From positions 744,001 through 808,000 of the forward strand of contig NZ_JAFBBO010000001.1 in NCBI RefSeq assembly GCF_016907235.1: a DNA stretch of 64,000 bases, read 5' to 3'. The translations under genes were made by a program, and so were the position numbers. Positions 7,655 through 15,450 of the stretch are shown here, in pieces (the first letter of the stretch is position 1; every line of letters starts with the position of its first letter). The stretch comes from Oerskovia jenensis. GTDB lineage: Bacteria; Actinomycetota; Actinomycetes; Actinomycetales; Cellulomonadaceae. The notes under the pieces are model-generated. The model was not told where the DNA came from. It did no database searches and saw only the letters and a program-made list of their open reading frames with translations.

Positions 7655-9723
7655 CCCGCACGGTCCACGAGGCCAACGAAGCGCTGTCCCACGTCCGCGA
7701 GATGCCGTACGGCGTGGCCCGGAGCACCGCCGCCGAGGCGGAGCTCGCACGGATCACGGCCGACGGCCCGGTCGAGGCACGGGCGTACGCGCTGTTCGTG
7801 CTCGTCGAGTCGTACGTCTGGGGCAACGAGGTCACCAAGGCCTACCTGCCCTTCACCCAGCTCCTGCGGTGGTGGGACGAGCACCCCGAGCACTTCGACG
7901 AGCAGGACACGCACTCGCTGTTCTGGTCGTTCAAGTGGATGGTCGGCAACCTCATGGACTTCCCCGCGGTCCCGGCCGCGCAGATCGAGCGGACACTCGA
8001 CGACATGGAACGTCGGTACGCGGTCGCCGGCAACGGGATGAACGCCGTGACCATGTCCCGGTTCCAGTGGGCTCGTGCCCGGGGGACACAGGACACGGCG
8101 ACGGCGTACGAGTCCTGGGTCGCGACGCCCCGGGACGACTTCTCGCAGTGCGAGGCGTGCGAACCGGGCGACCGTGCCGCCTACCTGTTCGACGCCGGGC
8201 GCCTGGACGAGGGCATCCGTCTCCTGGAGCAGGTCCTCGCGGGCTCCCCCGAGTGCGCGACCGAGCCGGGCGACATGCTCTCCCGGCTCCAGCTCGCCTA
8301 CCTCGAGACGGGGGACGCGGACAAGGCGGCGGCGACCCACCGCAGGGGCCTGCGGCACCTCGACAACGGGGTCTCGATGGAGGGGCCGCAGGGCCGCCAC
8401 ATCGAGTTCCTCGCGCGGACGGGCAACGTCGAGCGTGCGCTGACCCGGATCGTGGAGCACCAGGACCACCTCGTGACCGCGGACTCCCCTCGCGACCGTT
8501 GGGCGTTCCTCCTCAGCGTCGGGACGGCGACGTCGCTGCTCGTGGCGGAGCACGGTGAGCGTCCTGTCGCTCTGCGCGAGGTCCCGGCGTCCACGGTCGC
8601 CGAGCTCGACGCCTGGGTGCGCCGTGAGGCCAGGGAGATCGCCGCCGCGTTCGACGCGCGCAACGGCACCGACGCGACGGCCCGGCGCACCGAAGAGGTG
8701 TGGGCGAGCGTCCCGACGCTCCTGCCCGTGAGCCTGAGCGTGCTCGGGACCGTGAGGGCCGACGCGCCCGTCCCGGCGACGAGCCGGTCCGCCACGGCCG
8801 CGGCCGGAACCACCGAGACCGCCCCGGCGACGGGCGGACCCGCCGACATCTCGGCGTTCACCGCGGGCAGCGCGGTCACGTCCGAGGACCGCGTCGCGCG
8901 AGCCGGGGACGCGCCGTCTCTCGTGGCCAGGGCCGAGGACGTCCGGTCCGACGACCCCGCGGGGTCCGCGGGCCTGTACCAGCGGGCCGCCGCACTGCTC
9001 GAGGCCGAGGGCGCCCTCGACGAGGCGGGCTTCGCGCTGGCAGAGGCTGCACAGCTCGCGGTGGACGAGCAGGACGTCGAGGGCGCCCTCGCGGCCTTCC
9101 CCCGGGCCCTGGCGCTCCTGCGCGCGGGTGGCGTCGCCCCCGCGTACCGGGGGCCGGTCGTGCGGGCCTACGCCCGGCTCACCGCGAGAGCAGGTGACGC
9201 GGGCGCAGGGCTCGTGGCCGTCGACAAGGCTCTGGCGGAGGCCGGCGACACGGTCGTCGACGGGACCTCGGGCACCTCGGGTTCAGCGGGTACAGCGGGT
9301 ACAGCGGGCACAGCGGGCACAGCGGGCACCGTCGGCACTGCGGGTACGGGGATCGCCGCGGCGCAGGAGGAGCGCGCTGCCCGCGAGCGCCGCGAGCTCC
9401 TCGACACGCGCGCCCGGCTCCTGGCCACGCTCGGCGAGCACGAGCGAGCGTCCTCGGCCGCCGAGGCCGTCGCCGAGGAGTACGCCCGCGCGGGCGACCT
9501 GGGCGGCGCGGCGCACGCGTTCTGGCTCGCCGGGACCACGCGCTCCGACGCGGGCGACCTCGAGAGCGGGGTCCTCGCGCTCGAGTCGGCTCTCGACGGT
9601 TTCGGGCTCGCGCAGGACCATGCCTCCCGGGCGCTCGTGGGCAACGAGCTCGTCTCCGTCCTGCGCCGTCTGGGCCGGCACGACGAGGCCGGACAGGTGG
9701 CGGAAGCGGTCAGCCACCGCTGA
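7651..9723 (+). CDS. Tetratricopeptide-repeat protein partnered with the Hsp90 relative
   Basis: A 690-residue, probably cytoplasmic protein with no signal peptide or membrane segment. Helical TPR-like repeats occupy roughly residues 15-310 (including AYLFDAGRLDEGIRLLEQVL and LAYLETGDADKAAATHRRGL) and again about 415-690, with an acidic and alanine-rich second half. They are split by a Thr/Ala linker near 370-410 and a Ser/Gly/Thr/Ala tract near 537-566 encoded by a 9-bp tandem repeat. A QCEAC motif near residue 168 could bind metal, but this is a guess. The ATG overlaps the Hsp90-family stop (ATGA). TPR proteins are the classic Hsp90 co-chaperones in eukaryotes, which makes a functional pairing plausible here. 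It is the last gene of the operon. Confidence 0.82.
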   Translation: MTRTVHEANEALSHVREMPYGVARSTAAEAELARITADGPVEARAYALFVLVESYVWGNEVTKAYLPFTQLLRWWDEHPEHFDEQDTHSLFWSFKWMVGNLMDFPAVPAAQIERTLDDMERRYAVAGNGMNAVTMSRFQWARARGTQDTATAYESWVATPRDDFSQCEACEPGDRAAYLFDAGRLDEGIRLLEQVLAGSPECATEPGDMLSRLQLAYLETGDADKAAATHRRGLRHLDNGVSMEGPQGRHIEFLARTGNVERALTRIVEHQDHLVTADSPRDRWAFLLSVGTATSLLVAEHGERPVALREVPASTVAELDAWVRREAREIAAAFDARNGTDATARRTEEVWASVPTLLPVSLSVLGTVRADAPVPATSRSATAAAGTTETAPATGGPADISAFTAGSAVTSEDRVARAGDAPSLVARAEDVRSDDPAGSAGLYQRAAALLEAEGALDEAGFALAEAAQLAVDEQDVEGALAAFPRALALLRAGGVAPAYRGPVVRAYARLTARAGDAGAGLVAVDKALAEAGDTVVDGTSGTSGSAGTAGTAGTAGTAGTVGTAGTGIAAAQEERAARERRELLDTRARLLATLGEHERASSAAEAVAEEYARAGDLGGAAHAFWLAGTTRSDAGDLESGVLALESALDGFGLAQDHASRALVGNELVSVLRRLGRHDEAGQVAEAVSHR
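9282..9326 (+). repeat. Tandem 9-bp coding repeat, five copies
   Basis: Five copies of a YACAGCGGG-type unit encode repeated Ser/Thr-Ala-Gly triplets in the TPR protein linker. Such tracts vary in copy number by slippage without breaking the frame. Confidence 0.8.
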
Positions 9724-9735
9724 CCGCGCGTGCTC

Positions 9736-9778
9736 GGTGCGCCGACCGGTCCGGGCGACCTGGCCCGGTCGGCGCACC
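9736..9778 (+). terminator. Terminator hairpin after the YbjN-Hsp90-TPR operon
   Basis: Perfect 14-nt arms (9736-9749 and 9765-9778) enclose a 15-nt loop, 12 nt after the TPR stop. There is no U tract, as usual in this window. It faces the convergent DJ-1 gene and may work in both directions. Confidence 0.7.
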
Positions 9779-9779
9779 G

Positions 9780-9812
9780 GTGCGCCCCGCGTGCGCCCCG
9801 CGTGCGCCCCGC
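9780..9812. repeat. Three tandem 11-bp repeats
   Basis: GTGCGCCCCGC occurs three times in tandem in the 114-bp gap between the convergent TPR and DJ-1-family genes, directly after the terminator hairpin. No role is evident. Confidence 0.7.
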
Positions 9813-9837
9813 GTGGATCCCGGCCCCACGGATCCGG

Positions 9838-10518
9838 TCAGGTCACCCGGCGCGCTGCCGCACGCTGCACACGTCCCAGCCGTGCGTCCCGCATCGCGGC
9901 ACGGATCGCGGCCACCTCGGCGGGATCGGCCGTGGCGGGCGACCCCGCGTCGAACGGCGGCTGCGGGTCGTACTCCAGCATGAGCTGCAGTCGGCGGGCG
10001 ACGTCCTCACCGAGCTCCTCGGCCGCGAGGACCAGGGCGAAGTCGATCCCGGACGTGATCCCGGCCCCCGTCATGCGGTCCCGGTCGACGACGACCCGTT
10101 CGGCGACCGGGAGCGCTCCGAGCTCTGCGAGCAGCGGCAAGGACGCCCAGTGGGTCGTGGCCCGGTAGCCGTCGAGCAGACCGGCGGCGGCCAGCAGGAA
10201 CGACCCGGTGCACACCGAGGTCACCCACCGGGCACCGGCCGCCTGCCGGCGCAGGAACGCGAGCACGTCCTCGTCCCCGAGCAGCTCGAACGTCCCGTCC
10301 CCACCGGGCACGAAGAGCACGTCGGCCGGGGGTGCGTCGGCGAGCGTCGTGGTCGGGACGATCGACCATCCGCAGTCCGTGGCGACCGGCTCGGTGTCGC
10401 GCCACGCCAGGTCCACCTGCGCGCCGGGGAAGCGCGCGAAGACCTGGGCGGGACCCGTCAGGTCGAGCTGGGTGCAGCCGGGGAAGAGCAGGGCGACGAC
10501 GCGCAGAGGTGGGCTCAC
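9838..10518 (-). CDS. DJ-1/PfpI family protein, isonitrile hydratase-like
   Basis: A 226-residue class I glutamine-amidotransferase-like protein. The nucleophile elbow SVCTGSFLLAAAGLL carries the catalytic cysteine. LLFPGCTQLDLTGPAQVF near the start and ATTHW after the elbow closely resemble what I remember of Pseudomonas isonitrile hydratase InhA, which converts isonitriles to N-formamides. There is no AraC-type DNA-binding tail, so it is an enzyme-type rather than a regulator-type member. The substrate here is unknown. The GTG start overlaps the stop of the upstream gene (GTGA), giving a two-gene operon. Alternative function: generic DJ-1 stress or deglycase-like protein. Confidence 0.75.
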   Translation of the reverse strand: MSPPLRVVALLFPGCTQLDLTGPAQVFARFPGAQVDLAWRDTEPVATDCGWSIVPTTTLADAPPADVLFVPGGDGTFELLGDEDVLAFLRRQAAGARWVTSVCTGSFLLAAAGLLDGYRATTHWASLPLLAELGALPVAERVVVDRDRMTGAGITSGIDFALVLAAEELGEDVARRLQLMLEYDPQPPFDAGSPATADPAEVAAIRAAMRDARLGRVQRAAARRVT

Positions 10519-11186
10519 CGGGGCACGGTAGCAACCCGCCCGTGCGCCGGGACCCGGAATCTCACGACCTCGTAGGGGCGTTCCTCGTACTCCCCCGTCG
10601 CCTGCCGAGCGTCGCGGTCCCAGGCTTCGCCGAGCGCGTGGAGCACCGCGTCCTCGGCTGTGCGGGCCGCCACACCCTCGCCGCCCGCCCTGCCGCCTTC
10701 CGCACCCGTGACCGCAGCGCGAGCGGCGCCGTCGGGCCGCGGGGCGCTTCCGCCGGTGACCACGACGAGTCCCGCGCCCGGCTCGGCCAGGACCTCTCGC
10801 ACGATCCCGACCCCCGCTTCCGGGACCGTCGCGGTCCCGAGCTCGACGACCTCGACGGGACCCTCCCAGCCCGCCGCGTCGAGGGCGAGGAGCGCGACCG
10901 ACGCGGGGACACCTGCGACGGGCAGCCCCGTGGCCGCCGCCCGCGGAACCCAGCCCCACCAGCGCGGGTCCACGCCTGCCGCCTCCAGGCCCGGACGCAT
11001 CTCGCCCCGCCGGTCCCCCGCCCGGGGTGCCCCGCAGTCCACGACGACGACGCGCCGGGCATCCCGGACGAGCTCACCGAGCGCGTCGAGAGCCTGGGCG
11101 CGGGACTCCACGAGAACCGTGGAGCGGCCCGCGACGCCCGGGACGAGCAGCGGGGTACCGGGCAGGGCGACGGCGCGAACGATCAC
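10515..11186 (-). CDS. Putative LigB-like (class III extradiol dioxygenase B-like) protein
   Basis: A 223-residue protein beginning RAVALPGTPLLVPGVAG. This opening, the VVVVDCGAP strand and a later VVTGGSAPRP segment resemble proteins annotated as class III extradiol dioxygenase subunit B-like, which sit near the miaA-miaB-dapF genes in other actinobacteria. The metal-binding histidines of true LigB enzymes are not evident, so enzymatic activity is doubtful. The GTG at 11186 was chosen over 11195 because TAGCGT ends 7 nt before it. It is co-transcribed with the DJ-1 gene and divergent from a YbjN gene. The family assignment is from memory of short motifs. Confidence 0.5.
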   Translation of the reverse strand: MIVRAVALPGTPLLVPGVAGRSTVLVESRAQALDALGELVRDARRVVVVDCGAPRAGDRRGEMRPGLEAAGVDPRWWGWVPRAAATGLPVAGVPASVALLALDAAGWEGPVEVVELGTATVPEAGVGIVREVLAEPGAGLVVVTGGSAPRPDGAARAAVTGAEGGRAGGEGVAARTAEDAVLHALGEAWDRDARQATGEYEERPYEVVRFRVPAHGRVATVPR

Positions 11187-11193
11187 GCGCGCC

Positions 11194-11199
11194 ACGCTA
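11194..11199 (-). promoter_or_regulatory. -10 element for the LigB-like/DJ-1 operon
   Basis: TAGCGT on the minus strand is 7 nt before the GTG at 11186, predicting leaderless transcription of the two-gene operon. Confidence 0.45.
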
Positions 11200-11233
11200 C
11201 CCCGCGAGCAGGGCGATCCCCAGCGGGCGCAGG

Positions 11234-11239
11234 TAGGGT
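11234..11239 (+). promoter_or_regulatory. -10 element for the second YbjN gene
   Basis: TAGGGT ends 6 nt before the ATG at 11246, predicting leaderless transcription of the YbjN pair. The divergent -10 elements are only about 35 bp apart. Confidence 0.55.
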
Positions 11240-11245
11240 GGACCC

Positions 11246-11887
11246 ATGAGGTTCTTCGGCGGCAGACGGGGACACCAGGCAGGAGACGAGTCGGGCGACC
11301 AGAGCAGGCAGGACGCTCCGGACGAGAGCGCCTGGAGCGAGGCGGACGGTCGCTCGGACTCCTCGCTCGACGACGCCGCGCTGCACGCCTCGGTCGAGAG
11401 CCTGCTGCTCCGCGAGCTCGGCGGCACCATGATCGCCGACATCGAGCACGACAAGATCCCCACCCCGTTGCACCGCGCACGCGTCCTGGAGTGGATCGCC
11501 GACGCCGGGTACAGCTACTTCGTCGACGCCGAGGGTGATGCCGGCGGGCTGTGGCACGGGCGGCTCTTCTACTTCCTGCTGTTCGGCTCCCGGCACGAGA
11601 TCCTGCAGGTCCGGGGCCAGTGGAACCGGGACATCACGATCGAGCGGCTCGAGGAGATCCTCGAGTTCTGCAACGAGTGGAACGCCGACCGCATCTGGCC
11701 CAAGGCCTACACGCGTGTGCGCGACAACGGCATGGTCCACGTGTTCACGGAGGTCACGGTCGACCTCGAGCACGGCGTGAACGACGACCAGCTCGACCAG
11801 CTCCTGCAGTGCGGGCTGTCCACCGGATCGATGTTCTTCGACGCCCTCGACGAGTTCTACCCGGACCCCGCGAGGTCGGCACCGTGA
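11246..11887 (+). CDS. YbjN domain protein, second paralog
   Basis: A 213-residue protein: about 65 residues of acidic, Ser/Asp-rich, probably disordered N-terminus, then a YbjN domain with RLFYFLLFGSRHEILQVRG, DRIWPKAYT and DLEHGVNDDQL. It differs from the first paralog by this long extension. The GTG of the third YbjN gene overlaps its stop. Paired YbjN genes near miaB are a common actinobacterial arrangement as I remember it. The function is unknown; a chaperone-like fold is known for the family. Confidence 0.82.
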   Translation: MRFFGGRRGHQAGDESGDQSRQDAPDESAWSEADGRSDSSLDDAALHASVESLLLRELGGTMIADIEHDKIPTPLHRARVLEWIADAGYSYFVDAEGDAGGLWHGRLFYFLLFGSRHEILQVRGQWNRDITIERLEEILEFCNEWNADRIWPKAYTRVRDNGMVHVFTEVTVDLEHGVNDDQLDQLLQCGLSTGSMFFDALDEFYPDPARSAP

Positions 11888-12387
11888 GCCCCGCCCCCCG
11901 GACGAGCTGGCTCGCGCGCCTGTTCGGCAACCACCGGCCCAAGCCCGTCGAGGACGTCCCCGTCGACGTCGAGCTCCCGTCGCCGCTCTCGACCCGGCGC
12001 ATCGGCGACTACCTCTCGCGGCGGGGCTACCACTTCCGCATCGACGACGACGGCGACGTCACGGGCACCTGGGACGGGAACCGGTTCTGGTTCCTGCTCC
12101 TGGGCGACCACCAGGAGATCGTGCAGGTCCGCGGGCGCTGGTCGACGACCGTGCCCGTCGCGGGCCGGCTCGCGCTCCTGCAGGCGGTCAACGACTGGAA
12201 CCGTGAACGCATCTGGCCCAAGGTCTACGTCCGCGAGGAGAGCCAGGGGCTCGCCGTGTACGCCGAGGTGTCGGTCGACCTCGAGCAGGGCGTGACCGAC
12301 GACCAGCTCGGCCAGATCGTGTCGTGCGGGCTGGGCACGGCCGTGCAGCTCTTCAGCACGATCGGTGGGCAGCTCCCGCCCACCTGA
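11884..12387 (+). CDS. YbjN domain protein, third paralog
   Basis: A 167-residue YbjN protein with a short basic N-terminus (RLFGNHRPKP), then RIDDDGDVTGTWDGNRFW, EIVQVRGRW, RIWPKVYV and DLEQGVTDDQLGQ. Its middle is closer to the first paralog (5202) than to its immediate neighbour. The GTGA overlap with the upstream YbjN gene implies coupled translation at equal levels, which would suit a heterodimer. Function is unknown. Confidence 0.82.
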   Translation: MSPAPRTSWLARLFGNHRPKPVEDVPVDVELPSPLSTRRIGDYLSRRGYHFRIDDDGDVTGTWDGNRFWFLLLGDHQEIVQVRGRWSTTVPVAGRLALLQAVNDWNRERIWPKVYVREESQGLAVYAEVSVDLEQGVTDDQLGQIVSCGLGTAVQLFSTIGGQLPPT

Positions 12388-12495
12388 CCCCGGTCGGTCC
12401 CCCGCCTGGCCCCGGTCGCGGCCGAGCGTCACCGAGGCACGCAGTGGCATGCCGTGGCATGCCGTGGCCGAGTCCGCCTGCCCGGCGGCACCCCC

Positions 12496-12524
12496 GACGG
12501 TCAGGCGGCCTCGAGGCCGGCCGT
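12496..12524. terminator. Weak stem-loop between convergent YbjN and miaB genes
   Basis: GGCCTCGAGGCC (12507-12518) is a perfect palindrome flanked by partly complementary GACGG and CCGTC, just past the miaB stop. A direct repeat GTGGCATGCC x2 lies upstream in the same gap. Termination is plausible but unproven. Confidence 0.35.
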
Positions 12525-14233
12525 CAGGGGCGGCGCAGGCTCGGCAGCCCGAGGCTCACGGGTCCACCCGTCGCGGGTGCACCGTGCGAGTGGCCGTGGT
12601 CGTCGCCGCCGTCCAGACGCGTCTTCTCGCGCGCGACCCAGGCGTCGCCCGAGCGCGTGCGGCGCACCGCGTAGGCGCCGCCGTCGAGCACCGAGTCCGC
12701 GACGAGGTGGTACGGCGCGGAGCGGGTGACCTCGACCGTGACCATGTCGCCGGGGCGGGGCAGCCGCGGGTCCAGGTCGTCGGCGAGGCGCGGGTCGTCG
12801 GCCGTGACGTCGGCGTCGGAGCGCCCGGCCATGAGCGCGACGACCTCGTCCGGCACCGCGAGGTGGACCAGGCGGTTGTCCGCGGCGCGGCCCGTCAGGC
12901 GGTGCGTCGCGCCGTCCTTGCGGCCCGAGCCCTCGGTCACGAGGACCTCGACCGTGCGGCCGACCTGCCGAGCCGACTCCTCCGCGCTCACGCGGTCCTG
13001 GAGCGCCTGGAGACGCTCGTAGCGCTCCTGGACGACCTCCTTGGACAGCTGGTCGGGAAGCGAGGCCGCGGGGGTCCCCGGGCGCTGCGAGTACTGGAAC
13101 GTGAAGGCCGAGGAGAAGCGCGAGGCCTCGACGACCCGCAGCGTCTCCGCGAAGTCCTCCTCGGTCTCCCCGGGGAAGCCCACGATGAGGTCCGTGGTGA
13201 TCGACGCGTCGGGCATGGCCGCCCGCACCCGGTCGAGGATCCCGAGGAACTTCTCCGAGCGGTAGGAGCGTCGCATGGCCCGCAGGACGCGGTCCGACCC
13301 GGCCTGGAGCGGCATGTGGAGCTGGGGCATGACGTTGGGCGTCTCGGCCATGGCGGCGATCACGTCGTCGGTGAAGGCGGCCGGGTGCGGGGACGTGAAG
13401 CGCACACGCTCGAGCCCCTCGATCTCACCGCACGCGCGCAGGAGCTTGGCGAACGCGCCGCGGTCACCGAACTCGACGCCGTAGCTGTTGACGTTCTGCC
13501 CGAGCAGGGTCACCTCGATCGCGCCCTGGTCGACGAGCGCCTGGACCTCGGCGAGGACCTGGCCCGGTCGCCGGTCGCGCTCCTTGCCGCGCAGGTGCGG
13601 CACGATGCAGAACGTGCACGTGTTGTTGCAGCCCACGCTGATCGACACCCAGCCCGCGTACACGGACTCGCGCTTGGTCGGCAGGGTCGACGGGAAGACC
13701 TGGAGCGACTCGGCGATCTCGACCTGTGCGGCCTCGTTGTGCCGGGCGCGCTCGAGGAGCACGGGCAGCGCGTCCAGGTTGTGCGTGCCGAACACGACGT
13801 CGACCCACGGTGCCTTCTCGACGATGCCCGAGCGGTCCTTCTGCGCGAGGCAGCCACCGACCGCGATCTGCATGCCCGGGCGCTTGGCCTTGATCGACGC
13901 GAGCTGGCCGAGGTTCCCGTACAGGCGCGTGGCAGCGTTCTCCCGGACGGCGCACGTGTTGATGACCACGACGTCGGCACGGTGCGCGGCCTCGTCCGCC
14001 GCCTCGGCCCGCGTGTACCCGGCCTGCTCGAGCATGCCCGCCATGTGCTCGGAGTCGTGGACGTTCATCTGGCAGCCGAGCGTGCGCACCATGTAGGTCC
14101 GCCGCGCCGCAGCGGGCACCTCGCCGCCGGGAACCGCGGCTGCGGGCTCGACGTCCCCCGGCGGGTCGACCGCGAGCACGTCGGCGGGACCCGCGGTGGG
14201 GCTGTCTTCGGGGCGGAGGGCGGTGGAGAACAT
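12524..14233 (-). CDS. miaB: tRNA-2-methylthio-N6-dimethylallyladenosine synthase
   Basis: MiaB is a radical-SAM methylthiotransferase that converts i6A37 to ms2i6A37 in tRNA, after MiaA. The 569-residue product has the N-terminal UPF0004 domain with three cluster cysteines (Cys54, Cys94, Cys128), the radical-SAM CxxxCxxC at Cys202/206/209 (CNNTCTFC), and a C-terminal TRAM domain. It ends in a His/Gly/Asp-rich tail (DDHGHSHG), an extension I would call typical of actinobacterial MiaB. The frame is open to 14437, but ATG at 14233 has TACCCT 8 nt upstream and gives a sensible length. It is divergent from gluA. Confidence 0.96.
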   Translation of the reverse strand: MFSTALRPEDSPTAGPADVLAVDPPGDVEPAAAVPGGEVPAAARRTYMVRTLGCQMNVHDSEHMAGMLEQAGYTRAEAADEAAHRADVVVINTCAVRENAATRLYGNLGQLASIKAKRPGMQIAVGGCLAQKDRSGIVEKAPWVDVVFGTHNLDALPVLLERARHNEAAQVEIAESLQVFPSTLPTKRESVYAGWVSISVGCNNTCTFCIVPHLRGKERDRRPGQVLAEVQALVDQGAIEVTLLGQNVNSYGVEFGDRGAFAKLLRACGEIEGLERVRFTSPHPAAFTDDVIAAMAETPNVMPQLHMPLQAGSDRVLRAMRRSYRSEKFLGILDRVRAAMPDASITTDLIVGFPGETEEDFAETLRVVEASRFSSAFTFQYSQRPGTPAASLPDQLSKEVVQERYERLQALQDRVSAEESARQVGRTVEVLVTEGSGRKDGATHRLTGRAADNRLVHLAVPDEVVALMAGRSDADVTADDPRLADDLDPRLPRPGDMVTVEVTRSAPYHLVADSVLDGGAYAVRRTRSGDAWVAREKTRLDGGDDHGHSHGAPATGGPVSLGLPSLRRP

Positions 14234-14241
14234 CACCGTCA

Positions 14242-14247
14242 AGGGTA
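14242..14247 (-). promoter_or_regulatory. -10 element for miaB
   Basis: TACCCT on the minus strand ends 8 nt before the miaB ATG, consistent with a leaderless or nearly leaderless mRNA. Confidence 0.4.
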
Positions 14248-14299
14248 CGGCGCGCCGGGCGCCGGACCGAAACGCTCTTTCGCCGCCAGCCGGGCATCT

Positions 14300-14327
14300 G
14301 TTGCCCGTCCGTTGCCGAACTGTTGCC
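14300..14327 (+). promoter_or_regulatory. Three helically phased GTTGCC repeats upstream of gluA
   Basis: GTTGCC occurs at 14300, 14311 and 14322, exactly 11 bp apart, with an inverted GCAAC at 14344-14348. They lie just upstream of where the gluA -35 should be, and no good -35 hexamer is present. One-turn spacing puts the sites on one face of the helix, as for an activator or a cooperative repressor of the glutamate transporter. Confidence 0.5.
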
Positions 14328-14358
14328 GGAAACGGTGGCGTGCGCAACAAAACCCCCC

Positions 14359-14364
14359 TAGGTT
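14359..14364 (+). promoter_or_regulatory. -10 element for gluA
   Basis: TAGGTT ends 6 nt before the gluA ATG at 14371, predicting a leaderless transcript. Confidence 0.55.
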
Positions 14365-14370
14365 CATGAA

Positions 14371-15204
14371 ATGGACGCGCAACCCACCACCCCGAGCGAC
14401 GCTCACGACGCGTCGCCCACCGCACCCTCGCCACCACCCGACGCGCCCTCGCGTGACGACGAGCTCGGACCTCCGCTCGTCGAGCTCCACGGGGTCAACA
14501 AGCACTTCGGGGACCTCCACGTCCTGCAGGACATCGACCTCACGGTCCGGCGCGGCGAGGTGCTCGTCGTGATCGGCCCCTCGGGCTCGGGGAAGTCCAC
14601 GCTGTGCCGTGCCATCAACCGGCTCGAGACCATCGACTCCGGCACGATCGTGATCGACGGCGAGCCGTTGCCGGAGGAGGGCAAGGAGCTCGCCCGGCTG
14701 CGCGCGGACGTCGGCATGGTGTTCCAGTCCTTCAACCTCTTCGCCCACAAGACCATCCTCGACAACGTCACGCTCGGCCCCCTCAAGGTCCGCAGGACGA
14801 AGCCCGCGGAGGCCAAGAAGGAGGCTCTGGCCCTGCTCGACCGCGTCGGGATCGGGAACCAGGCCGACAAGATGCCGGCCCAGCTCTCGGGCGGGCAGCA
14901 GCAACGCGTCGCCATCGCCCGGGCGCTGGCCATGCACCCCAAGGTCATGCTCTTCGACGAACCGACCTCGGCGCTCGACCCGGAGATGATCAACGAGGTC
15001 CTCGACGTCATGGTCGCCCTCGCCAAGGAGGGCATGACCATGATCGTCGTGACGCACGAGATGGGCTTCGCCCGCAAGGCGGCCCACCGCGTGGTCTTCA
15101 TGGCCGACGGCCAGATCGTCGAGGAGGCCCCGCCCGAGGAGTTCTTCACGAACCCGAAGAGCCACCGCGCCCAGGACTTCCTGTCCAAGATCCTGACCCA
15201 CTGA
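14371..15204 (+). CDS. gluA: Glutamate ABC transporter ATP-binding protein
   Basis: The ATPase of a polar-amino-acid importer. After a Pro/Ser/Asp-rich N-terminus of about 34 residues, the domain shows Walker A GPSGSGKS (69-76), Q-loop FQSFNLF, signature LSGGQQQR, Walker B VMLFDEPT and the switch histidine in VVTHEM. Order with the following genes (ATPase, binding protein, two permeases) matches the GluABCD glutamate uptake system of Corynebacterium. The N-terminal extension is longer than usual; the ATG is supported by the -10 spacing. The stop codon lies inside a CTGACCCA tandem repeat. Confidence 0.92.
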   Translation: MDAQPTTPSDAHDASPTAPSPPPDAPSRDDELGPPLVELHGVNKHFGDLHVLQDIDLTVRRGEVLVVIGPSGSGKSTLCRAINRLETIDSGTIVIDGEPLPEEGKELARLRADVGMVFQSFNLFAHKTILDNVTLGPLKVRRTKPAEAKKEALALLDRVGIGNQADKMPAQLSGGQQQRVAIARALAMHPKVMLFDEPTSALDPEMINEVLDVMVALAKEGMTMIVVTHEMGFARKAAHRVVFMADGQIVEEAPPEEFFTNPKSHRAQDFLSKILTH

Positions 15205-15224
15205 CCCACTGACCCACTGACCCA
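15193..15224 (+). repeat. Four tandem CTGACCCA repeats across the gluA stop
   Basis: The 8-bp unit CTGACCCA is repeated four times, covering the last gluA codons and the stop. As 8 is not a multiple of 3, successive TGA triplets fall in all three frames, giving stops in every frame. Confidence 0.85.
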
Positions 15225-15450
15225 CTCGACCCGCCGACGCACCGACGCGTCCGCGGCGACCACCCCCACGACCCAGTCTCGCGACCAGCAGTCCCCACAG
15301 CACAAGGCACGCCCCACGGTCCTCGGGCTCACCGACGAGCCCGGACCCACCTGTAGCAACCGAACAGCTCGACCGGCAACGACCGCCGGGCGCAGCGGGT
15401 GACCACCAGGACTCCCGTGACGGCTCGGCACCGACGAAGGGGAAGACACC

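Noticed and set aside
9780-9812. Short tandem 11-mers as a CRISPR or regulatory array
   Set aside because: Only three contiguous copies without spacers, in a convergent intergenic gap beside a terminator. No promoter is nearby.
12365-14572. A 735-codon plus-strand frame opposite miaB
   Set aside because: It is the reverse-strand shadow of miaB, with no recognisable domain.
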